A program made the position numbers and the translations under genes. Below the pieces are notes generated by a model, which made no database searches, was not told the DNA's origin, and worked only from the letters and a program-made list of their open reading frames with translations. Shown here one piece after another: positions 55,201 through 64,000 of a DNA stretch of 64,000 nt (position 1 is its first letter; each line of letters opens with the position of its first letter). This stretch comes from Pristionchus mayeri (Eukaryota; Nematoda; Chromadorea; Rhabditida; Neodiplogasteridae), in contig BTRK01000003.1 of the NCBI GenBank assembly GCA_036245805.1, positions 12,874,464-12,938,463 of the forward strand, read 5' to 3'.

Positions 55201-58200
55201 TTAGAAAGAATATGAAGCAATCCGAAAACGCTCGCTCGCTACTCAATAGGGTCAGATTACTTTACTAACCGCATTATACATGCCCGAGCTCTTTACCACA
55301 CGTCAATCTCTCCTCTCCTCCTCCAGTAGATTCAACTGCAGCAGCCACTCCTTCTTCTTCTCCTCCTTCTTCGGCACCATTTTCGCGACCTCTACTTTAC
55401 GTGGGCACACAACGCATTTGAAGGGCATTTACTAGGAGGCAATTGCACGATATGCATTGACAGGAGAACTCAAACAGTCTAACTTCACTCTTGAGCAGTT
55501 GCGTTAAACTGGTTTCCTAACCGCATACATGCGAACAAAAGTGATTAGCGATACAATACAAAGAAGTTTTATGTAAAATACAACAAGAATCGCTGGAAAT
55601 AAACAGGAAAACAGCGGAAAATGGTTGAATGAGTTCGAGTGCGACCAGTCCATGAAAATTTTAATCAATTCCTATCAAATACCGTAATTGTAATACCTCG
55701 ACTACACGAACAGCAAATATTTTTATTTCCCGGCTTTGTTTATTTTTAGCTTTAATAAAATTTATTTAATTTTTTTGAATTAGTGCATTGAAATGAGGGA
55801 ACAAAACTGCGCAAATTGAAGCACAGTTGATTTTTGACTGGTGGGTACCTTTAACTAGAGCCCCGGCACATTGGAGGAGTACTCTTCCACCAATTTTTAC
55901 AAATGTCGAGGAATACTACAACATGACTACAGCTAGAGCGTCAAGCGGACTCGAAATCTTGAGTTTGCAACGTGTAAATTTGAGAAATTGTGAAGTGAAA
56001 AAAAAAATATTTTTTGATGTCGTAAGTCATGTTTATTGAAGAGAACACTCTCTAATTATGCATAAAAAGTTGAAGTACAGTATTGAAAACATTTCCTAAT
56101 TGATAAACATTTTGAAATCGCAAATGTACGAGATTTTCGAAATTCTCTGATTCACAATACTTCCCTTTTCCGAATTTCGGGAAATATCATTGCATCGCGA
56201 ATTTGAGAATGAAAATTTGGTTCCAGGGGCAACTTTTCACGGGGAATCCAATGAACATACTTAAAATTGCACCCCGGAATATATGTTTTCACAATAAAAA
56301 TTTTAATAATTCAAATGGCCTCAACATTTTTCAAAGATGCGCTAGCCTTTCACTTCCAACGATAAAAATGCTTATCTCGTCGAGTTCTTTCAGAATTACT
56401 ATACATGTATGGGGTTTGAATGCGCCGTTCAAAAATTACAAAAACCGACCGCTCAAGTAAAGCGCAGAACAAGAAATGAGGCGTGAGAGATACTGCTTCC
56501 TAAGGTCGATTTTCGAACTCTACGTGAAAAGTTACCCCTAGGGCCATCTTTATATGAACTTTAATTTTTTGCTGTACGGCCTGAGGTCAGTCCTCTCAGA
56601 TAGTCACTCTTATGTCTTCATAATGTGGTCTCAATAGTAACTTGATAGGTTTGAACCAATGTGCGATGGAAAGTGTATCCAAGCACTCAACGAATATACA
56701 TAACACTATGATAATCAGACGGCAACTAAAGGCGGGGTAACTCAGAATCGAAAATTTGAACATCGAGCATTACTTTCTCACCAACCTGATAGAAGCGACG
56801 ATCAAACGGATAATCCGAATTATCCGTTTTACTATACGGATAATCCGTTATGTTCGGATAATCCACACGTCATTTAGTGCATCGCGCGCGCGTCGAGGCG
56901 GTTTGGATAGTGAATTGATAGTGGATAATTCAAATCGCCGCGACACGCGTGCATTTGCTAATGGATAATCCACTATCCGGCTTCCCTAATGCACCGTATT
57001 CCAATCAGATGCGGCAAGCTCGAGCACGCTCCGCTGACATGTCCAGATTCCGCCAAGTGGGATGACATTCGTGCAAGAGGCAACGGTAACTATTGGCTTA
57101 GCAAGATATTATGACTCTCGTTTAGGGTTCCGGAACGTAATTGATGGGGCGTAATTGATGTGCAATATATAATATACCACGTGTATCACGAGTTAGCGGA
57201 TGAAAAATTATCCCCTCGGGAACATTTTCAAAAAAGTTGAGCCTGATTTGAGTGATATTATAGTTGTAGAATACCCTAGGCATAAGATTTCGAAAAATAG
57301 TAGTCATTGGTCCCAGAGCCGGCTTTTAGGAATTTACCGGTTTTGCACCCGGCTACGATGCATTTCAGCTCCCAGATGAGCTAAAGATCTGGATTTGGTC
57401 TCAAAGTGTGCGAAAAATTATTTCCAGCAACTTTTATGTTTAGAGCAAGACGAATGGTCAAATATTGAAAACATCCTGAGCGAAAAACCACTTTTAGCAT
57501 TAAATTAAAAATATTCTGGATATCAAGCAGAAGAATGATACAGATTTTTAATGCGGAATATGAAAGAAGAAGTACATGAGTATGCTATAAAAATATAAAA
57601 ACCAATGCCTCCTACTTGGCAATTTCCAATCAAACTCACGACTACGTGATATCAGAATGTTGAAAAAATATTAAATGGCGAAAATGCGAATTCAAATATG
57701 CCAAATTCAACATTATTCGACTATTCCTGATGGAACTACTTAGATGACGTTGAAAAAACGCGAATTTTCGCAACCATCAAAAATTCGATTTTTCGTCCTC
57801 CGAATTTTCCAAGTTTGAAAATTCGCAACTTTAGATTTTCGCTTCTCTGGGCATTCATTTAAAGTAAGAATAATAGTAGCGACCAAGATGAGTAAACATT
57901 ATCATTTTTGGCTTACTTCAACTTTCCATTCTAATGATTGACGGGCTCAAACTTGTTATTTTCAAGTGGTCGATTGGGAATATATTTATATTTTGACTGA
58001 ATTTTCTGGAACCACAGATTGTTTCTATAACTAAAAATAACTATATGCTCCAAATAACTAAAAAAATATTACAATTGTCTCAATTCTCTAATATAAATTT
58101 GAAAAAATTCGAATTTTGAATTTTTTTTTTAAAACATCTAAACGTAAGTATTGTGGTTCATTTCACTTGTATATAATTCTAAATGATTTTTCGTTCAAAA

Positions 58201-60832
58201 AACAAGCGGTGGTTCCAGAAAATTCAGTCAAAATCTAAATATGTTCCCAATCGACCACTTGAAAATAGGAAGTTTGAGACTGTCAATCATTAGAATGGAA
58301 TGTATTAGTAAGCCAAAAATGATATTATTTACTCATCTTGGTCGCTACTATAATTCGTACATTGAATGAATGCCCATAGAAGCGAAAATCTTAAGTAACT
58401 TGGAAAATTCGGAGGACGAAAAATCGAATTTTTGATGGTTGCGAAAATTCGCGTTTTTTCAACGTCATCTAACCAGTTCCATCATTAATAGTCGAATAAT
58501 GTTGAATTTGACATATTGTAATGGGCATTTTCGCCATTTAATATTTTTTCAACATTCTGATATCACGTAGTCGTGAGTTTGATTGGAAATTGCCAAGTAG
58601 GAGACATCGCAGATTTGTTTTTTATATTTTTATAGCATACTCATGTGCTTCTTCTTTCATATTCCGCTTTAAAAATCTGTATCATTCTTCTGCTTGATAT
58701 CCAGAATATTTTTAATTTAATGGTAAAAGTGGTTTTTCGCTCAGCATGTTTTTAATATTTGTCCAATCGTCTTGCTCTAAACATAAAAGTTGCTGGAAAT
58801 AATTTTTCGCACATTTTGAGACCAAATCCAGATCTCTAGCTCATCTGGGAGCTGAAATATATCGTAGGCGGGTGCAAAACCGGTAAATTCCTAAAAGCCG
58901 GCTCTGGGACCAATGACTACTATTTTTCGAAATCTTATGCCTAGCGTATTCTGCAACTATAATATCACTCAAATTAGGCTCAACATTTTTGAAAATGTTC
59001 CCGGATACCTCCAGTGACTCGTGATACACGTGATACAAATATTGCGCACATGAAACATATCTGGCAATTATTCAAAAGATGCCCACGCCCAATTCCGTAA
59101 CCCTACTGTTTTTTCTCATAAAGCAAGTCAACTCTCGTGAAACATACTCCATCGCTTGGAATCTACATAGTAGACTTTCAATACTCACTTTTTTGATTGT
59201 ATTTTCATATTATCCAGCTGATTTTGTTTAGTTTTTTCCCACACTGTGGGGCACCAACACCAAAATGGATTTTATTCTATTAGGTAAATCTGAAACTTAT
59301 GGCAGTCGGAATGGAAAGAAGTGAGCATGGAATTCTTTCTCGAATTACAATTTACAAGTCGTTTAGACGAGGAAGCTGCAGCGGCTGCAGAGGAGGAATG
59401 GTCGCTGTGCCGTGCAGATTTCGATGAATGCCTCACCCCATCGAATGCGATCAATTGCGAGCAATTCAAGAAGAATATCAGGTTGATTCACTAGACTTCG
59501 AGAGGCGATACTTCGCCCTGGTCATTATTGTCACATCGTTAGACCGGTCCGGAGAGTGGCGGAAGGCACTCGAACTTTGAGTCCACGTTGACTAAGACAC
59601 GTATGCCTTTCACATACCACAAGGAATGTGAAAGGTAATGTCAATTATGTATATCATTCGGTGTGTGTTTGGAAGCCGATGTAAAACAAGCGGAGCAATT
59701 TATTTATTATAAACTAATTACCACACGTTGCAGATTCATGAAGTCGCACGACAAAATAAACGGAAAGCTGCTCGAGAAATCGATGCTAGTGGTAATTAGT
59801 CAAATATTGCATTCAAAAATGTAAATTACTACCAAGCAAACACCACTGATTCTATCCAACTGCGTTTCTTGTTAGTATAGCGATCCCGAACGGAATAAGT
59901 GAAAGAGTGAATACAATTATTTGGAGGTGGCTCTGATGCTCGAAATGCGACTTGTGCAACAGCTGTGCAAACGTCAGTCAATGCCGCCAACTGACAACGG
60001 CAACTGGATGAGTCCTGATCAGGTACACTTTGTATTTCATAATGAAGCATGACGTCGCGCACTCTCCTAGTATCGCACACTCTCTCGTTCTGTCTTACCG
60101 GTGAAGGAGCACACGGGGCGGGCAAAAGTAAAACGACCAAAAGCACAGAGTTGCGCTTTTGGTCATTTTGCTTTTGTCCTCCCGCGCGCACACAAAGTTA
60201 GGAGGTTGTATGCATACATGTCAGCACTAGTCCGTTCAATAATCAGATTCACGGTGTCATTGATTCGCTTTCAATCTAGTAGTGTTGTTATGCTCGAGTT
60301 TCACTCGGCGAGCGCTCGCCACTCACCGAGTTAATTTTCGGCCCACTCGGATCGGTCAATCACTCGCGAGTGAAAGGGGGGGGGGAATTAACTCGTGAGT
60401 ACGTGCTATTCGCGAGTGTCACTCGCGAGTGAATTCCTTTGTTCGCGCTTTCATTCTCTGAAGAGAGAGAGAGAGAGAGAGAGGAGCGACCGCGTGCTGG
60501 CAAATTTGAATGGAGAATGCTCGCGAGTCTAATTAGATTCGCGAGCGTGAACAAAGGAATCCACCCGCGAGTGAATTTTCACTCGCGAGTGGATCTATTA
60601 ATTTAACTCGCGAGTGGCGAGTAACTCGAAATAACAACACTGCAATCTAGACTCGTTATTAGTAACGAGGATAGCACTCGCCGATTTGTCATCACTAATC
60701 TGGATGTTTCAGCGATGGGAGCAACTCGAGTTGTTCTTCACGCGAGCACTTGACACGATCGGGCGCACTAACGAGAAAGCGAGAGACCTACTCAGTGCGA
60801 GTAGGAACGTTCTGTCGATGTATCATTGTTAA
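46281..60832 (+). CDS. RBR-type gene copy B, right arm
   Basis: Mirror of the left-arm gene, transcribed rightward. Exons: 46281-46385, 46543-46647 (RING1), 46880-46946, 48451-48533, 48891-48955, 57009-57085, 59306-59481, 59734-59791, 59927-60022 and 60713-60832 (TAA). All exon sequences I compared are identical to the left arm, so both would encode the same product, if any. Differences between arms fall in introns and mobile elements. The two copies are head to head, about 7.3 kb apart across the centre. Confidence 0.6.
46703..46857. mobile_element. MITE-A (right arm, mirror of copy 3)
   Basis: Inverse of 38,414-38,568, in the same RBR B intron. Confidence 0.85.
47135..48139. mobile_element. 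Foldback FB-2, right-arm copy
   Basis: Inverse of 37,132-38,136. Directly after its end the right arm has 28 nt (TGTGCAAAGGAGTAGGGGTC and flanks) that the left arm lacks. Confidence 0.85.
48544..48681. mobile_element. MITE-A (right arm, mirror of copy 2)
   Basis: Inverse of 36,618-36,755, starting just after the donor of the exon ending at 48,533. Confidence 0.8.
51969..54685 (+). pseudogene. Gene B / PITP / gene B fragments, right-arm copy
   Basis: Plus-strand order: gene B start (exons about 51,966-52,110 and ATG 52,168), PITP 52514-52604, 52826-52942 (TGA at 52,865) and 53152-53218, then gene B 53665-53736, 53836-53910 (TAA), 54170-54307, 54363-54448 and from 54572. One amino-acid difference from the left arm is visible in the PITP part (proline versus threonine near 52,932). 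The other lesions are shared. Confidence 0.6.
53260..53428. repeat. Long GC-rich hairpin, right-arm copy
   Basis: Inverse of 31,871-32,039, between the PITP and second gene B fragments. Confidence 0.85.
55303..55428 (-). CDS. THAP-like short ORF, right-arm copy
   Basis: Inverse of 29,871-29,996, identical in coding sequence as far as I compared. Same caveats. Confidence 0.3.
   Translation of the reverse strand: MPFKCVVCPRKVEVAKMVPKKEEKKKEWLLQLNLLEEERRD
57124..59104. mobile_element. Foldback FB-1, right-arm copy
   Basis: Inverse of 26,226-28,175 but 31 bp longer at the centre (TTTTTTTTTTAAAACATCTA and flanks at about 58,120-58,150). Confidence 0.85.
60105..60187. repeat. Hairpin, right-arm copy
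   Basis: Inverse of 25,143-25,225. Confidence 0.7.
60280..60642. mobile_element. hAT-type MITE, right-arm copy
   Basis: Inverse of 24,687-25,050, with the same CAATCTAG duplication on both flanks. The G run at 60,376 is one base shorter than the left-arm C run. Confidence 0.85.
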
Positions 60833-61280
60833 ATGTGTTTTATTTTTGAATAACGTATCTATCACATTTTATTGCTTTAAGATTATTGTAAATTATGCCC
60901 TTTTTACTATTTATTCGTAGAGGAATTGATAAGAGTAAATTAAAATTTGGAATTTTGCATAAACCATTCAGTTACATTGATTGTCGGGTTCGAACATTCA
61001 CTCTCGTTCCATTATCGTCCTTCTTCGCCAGGTTTTGAGAACGAAGCCTCTCCATCCTCTCATCATCCATCCGTCGATTTCGCCGTATCCAGGCGAATTC
61101 GCACAGTAATTGGCAACGTATGCAGCGACCAGGAAATGAGCCCCATATATGGCCATTTGTCCTCCCCATTCCACGTCTTTTCCTTTCTCTCAATCTCAAA
61201 GCCAATCTTCCTCTTATTTCTTCCTCCCACTCTACCGTATCAGGGTAGATGGTGACTACCCACCTCATTCACTCAGCCTC

Positions 61281-63657
61281 ATGGCTGGAGCAGGTAAGCG
61301 TATCAATGATTTATTATTATAATCAGAGAAAATCAATCGTAGGGTCTCGCAATGTGCTTTCGAAACGAGTCGTCGAAGATGAAAAGGGAAAAGGTCGGTC
61401 GTCCGGCCGCAGTGGTTGAGTATCATTGCAAGTATAGTTCTCTTATTGGAAAAAAATCGTTATTTAAAAATTACCCCCTCCCTTTCATTTTCCAATAACG
61501 ATTTTCTACGCTCAAACATGCTGATGATAATAAAGGCAAGAACTGCGACTGAGGGTAGTTCGTGGGAAAATGCGTTTTCCATGTTATCTGAACCTGTATT
61601 AACCTCCGTGAAAAAGCAAAAAAACTCGTTTCGAGGTCTATTTCAAACTCACAAAGAGACGAATTTGCTCTTACAGGGAATTTTAGCTTACTGTATCGGG
61701 TTTTGATATGAATTATTTTTGGAACATATCAAACTTAACTCTAGAAATCCGTTTGCGTTTATAGTGCGTCTGTATACACAAATGATCTCGATCTATTTCA
61801 AAGCAAGCGAGTGAGCGATTCTCGTATGTTTCATATAAAATTAAAGCAATAACTGTATTTGTCAGTTTTGTCTGTGCCTTGCCTGACACTTAATAATGTT
61901 TCTGAGCTCACATTACACAACGATAGCACAGCCTTTGATACGTTTGCCTCGATTCTCCGCTTTGTCATCATGACTGTATCTCTATCTCTACATCTCTCTC
62001 GTATGCTCCTTTTAGAAAAATGTGTTATTAGGGTGATAATTAGCCGTGTCAATCGTGTGCCAGTCGTGAGCTCACATTGCACAACGCTGACTCATTCAAC
62101 ATTCACCCTGTTTGCTTCGCCTCTCTCGCTTTCTTTGCCATTTGTCTCCTCTCTAAACTGCCCTCTCTTTCCATCTCCCTCACGTTCCCCTTTAGCCTCA
62201 GCATTCGCATGGAAATGCGCTAGTGTTTCCTCGTCCAAATGTCTCCACTCTTTCTTCACTCGAACTTACGAAACAAAAACTTAATCTTTGATCTTTGGCT
62301 TTTGCCCCAAGGATGCATCTGCCCCATCAATCCGGAACATCCCTTTTATTGTTAATCTTAAATCTTTGAGAAGCTCGCTGTTTCCACTTCATTCTCCATT
62401 CATCCTGAATGGATGCACCCGCACCATCGCCGATATTTCATCTCAGGTGAGAGTTCTCAACGCAAACCCGACTTATCATTTGCATTCTCCCTCTCATGTT
62501 ACAATCCTCAGACCCATCCAAAAGTGGAGAATATGGTTCCGGAATTGGACTTAATTGGGCATATGTTGAATCATTTTCAGATATGTTTCATGTACAATAT
62601 ATAGTATGCATGTATAGCGCACATGAAACATATCCGAAAATGATTCAAAAGATTCCCAATTACGCCCAAATCCGGAACCCTAGTGGAGAAAGAAAATGGG
62701 CGGAAATTCGATTCAGGGAGAACAGCGTGACTCTTCGCGATGAACTGATGCTCACCGACGAGCAGATGATTAACTTACGAAACTTCGTCGCGGATGTAAC
62801 TAGAAAAGAATATTCGCCTGACTCTCTTCATTTTGCGTGCTCTCTATCTCGTTCTCTAACCGGTGAGAGAGTGTGCAAAACGAGGAGAATCTGACCATTG
62901 CTCCTAGAAACCGCATGGTGAACGAACTGTCGTATTGTATGTCACTAATCTTTACATCGAACTCCAACTATTTTGTTTCAGTTTTGGCCGGTCGTAGATA
63001 TACGTTCCTCCCTTATCGCATTTACAGATCACAAATTTACAGATCACAAATAGGGTTTCCCTTTTTGGGTATTTTTGTATCATTTTCGGGTATGTTCCAA
63101 GTTCGCCAATTAAATGATATGCTGTTGAGCTACTTAATGCACTTTCAACATAACTGAAAATGGTGCAAAAAAACAAAAAAAATAAACCCTCGTTCAGTGC
63201 GATCCGACCTGCGTCGATGTTCTGCCCCCGACAAGAATCGTGCACAGAGAGCTGGCGGAAGAGAAGCTGGGCTTGAAAATTGATGTACTTTTAAATGTTT
63301 TAAAATGTATTTGTAAAATGAAAATGTGTGTTTAAAATATTATAGTATATTTGGTTGTATTATCAGGCTGTCAGAGAAGAAGCTGACTTGAAAATGTGTG
63401 TTTTAAAAAATAATATAGCATTATATTTGTATGGTTGAATTATCAATCGGGCGGAAAAAAAGCTGGTCTTGAAAATGTTCGATGTTTCATGAGTTTCTCG
63501 TTTATTGGCCGTTGCATGAGCAATTTGAGCGGCAAATGGCTATGCAAGGAGACGTGTTCCGGAATGGTTCCCCTCATTCAGTGCGGCTTTTCAATTTCAG
63601 GGGTGTGTTCATCATGGGCTCAAATATTGACAATCTGGTCGTACTTCCTGCACCAAA
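61281..63657 (+). CDS. Unidentified spliced locus C (right arm), exon fragments
   Basis: Mirror of 21,650-24,048. Candidate exons: 61281-61293, 61343-61419, 62684-62795, from 62982, and 63601-63657. Two MITE-A copies (62,533-62,682 and 63,052-63,188) interrupt it. Phases are not all consistent. Unrecognised. Confidence 0.25.
62533..62682. mobile_element. MITE-A (right arm, mirror of copy 1)
   Basis: Inverse of 22,647-22,796. Its last bases CCCTAG form the apparent acceptor of the exon at 62,684. Confidence 0.8.
62814..62901. repeat. CTCTC/ACCGGT hairpin, right-arm copy
   Basis: Inverse of 22,428-22,515 with one T/C difference (AATCTGACC here). Confidence 0.7.
63250..63480. repeat. Three degenerate tandem repeats (right arm)
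   Basis: GAAGCTGGGCTTGAAAAT, GAAGCTGACTTGAAAATG and AAGCTGGTCTTGAAAATG recur at 85-105-bp spacing; the mirror of 21,860-22,085. Confidence 0.5.
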
Positions 63658-64000
63658 GTGAGCTTTTTTTTAAAATTCTGAGTTTTAGAGTTTGTCAATT
63701 TTCAGGTAATATAGTTTCGTTTTCGCCTCTCTCAGGTGCGCTGCATAAAATTTCCTGAAAATATAAACCCCATTGCGTTTACTATTTTCTGCCGTTTGCT
63801 TGGAGGTTTATCAGTTTAGAACAAGGCGGTACTATTGAGTTTCAGGAAATTGGAGCACACGTGTTCGCGATTTGAAGAAATCGTCAGTTGAAAAAAAAAA
63901 AACTGCGGAGTATCCATATTAATGTGCATGACCCTCACAATATTGCTCTGAAGAGTGTAAACAAAAACAATGCACAGGCGCAATCAACGATTCCGATGTG

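Larger units (their letters stand above)
49103..56789. mobile_element. Mariner-ended 7.7-kb composite, right-arm copy
   Basis: TTAGGTTGGTGAGAAAGTAA at 49,103 and TTACTTTCTCACCAACCTGA ending 56,789, with TA on both sides. Contents mirror 28,510-36,196. Confidence 0.7.
42695..64000 (-). repeat. Right arm of giant inverted repeat
   Basis: Inverse complement of the left arm to the last base of the window, so it extends further. Differences from the left arm include a 28-nt insertion near 48,140-48,167 with neighbouring substitutions, a 31-nt insertion at about 58,120-58,150, a G10 versus C11 run at 60,376, and a 2-nt insertion near 63,050. Confidence 0.97.

Noticed and set aside
61859..62284. 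141-codon frame (mirror 23,045-23,470)
   Set aside because: Low-complexity Ser/Leu/Phe composition from a CTCT-rich strand, no splice partners, overlapping open frames on the other strand; chance ORF.

Overview
This window reads as nuclear DNA of a rhabditid-type nematode. The evidence is short introns (about 45-110 nt) with (T)TTTCAG acceptors, TTTTCAG sites a few bases upstream of start codons that look like spliced-leader trans-splice acceptors, an EGF-plus-degenerin gene fragment of a nematode type, an elongator tRNA-Met, and many Tc1/mariner, hAT and foldback elements. Gene models were assembled by eye from splice sites and reading-frame phase. Exon edges are exact where both splice sites are clear; proteins were not searched against any database.

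Positions 1-21.3 kb appear single-copy within the window. In order they hold: the 3' part of an EGAS-like (EGF plus amiloride-sensitive-channel) gene on the minus strand (229-1261); a secreted Thr/Ser- and Cys-rich protein gene on the plus strand (2671-4503) with an in-frame TGA in its last exon; a damaged class I phosphatidylinositol transfer protein (PITP) gene with the start of a second, unidentified gene ('gene B') behind it (4938-7417, minus); a 15-exon, about 572-residue multi-pass membrane protein gene (8982-14059, minus) whose first intron contains a degraded Tc1/mariner element; tRNA-Met (14793-14864, minus); and a decayed RING1-IBR-Ariadne-like (RBR-type) gene, 'RBR copy A' (15347-19746, minus). 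A mariner-ended element carrying a LINE fragment and a foldback sits inside an intron of copy A. A tRNA-derived SINE with a 12-bp target duplication and a mariner MITE follow.

Positions from at most 21,331 to the window end form one giant, nearly perfect inverted repeat. The left arm runs to about 42,577 and the right arm from about 42,695 to beyond 64,000, with a 117-bp centre. The arms are over 21.3 kb each and differ only at scattered single bases, homopolymers and a few indels (2, 28 and 31 nt). Each arm holds one copy of 'RBR copy B', divergently transcribed away from the centre (24,497-38,990 minus; 46,281-60,832 plus). One 8-kb intron of RBR B contains a 7.7-kb unit with mariner-type inverted ends; inside are intron-containing fragments of PITP and gene B, a short THAP-like ORF and smaller foldbacks.

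The main theme is inverted repeats at every scale: hairpins of 60-170 bp, MITEs of 130-420 bp, foldbacks of 0.7-2 kb, a 7.7-kb TIR composite, and a palindrome of at least 42.7 kb. Gene content is also duplicated: RBR and PITP/gene B each occur in the single-copy region and in both arms. Several otherwise clean exons show 1-nt frame breaks, so part of the apparent pseudogenisation may be residual assembly error. The palindrome itself must be tested as real structure versus a head-to-head joining of two haplotypes.
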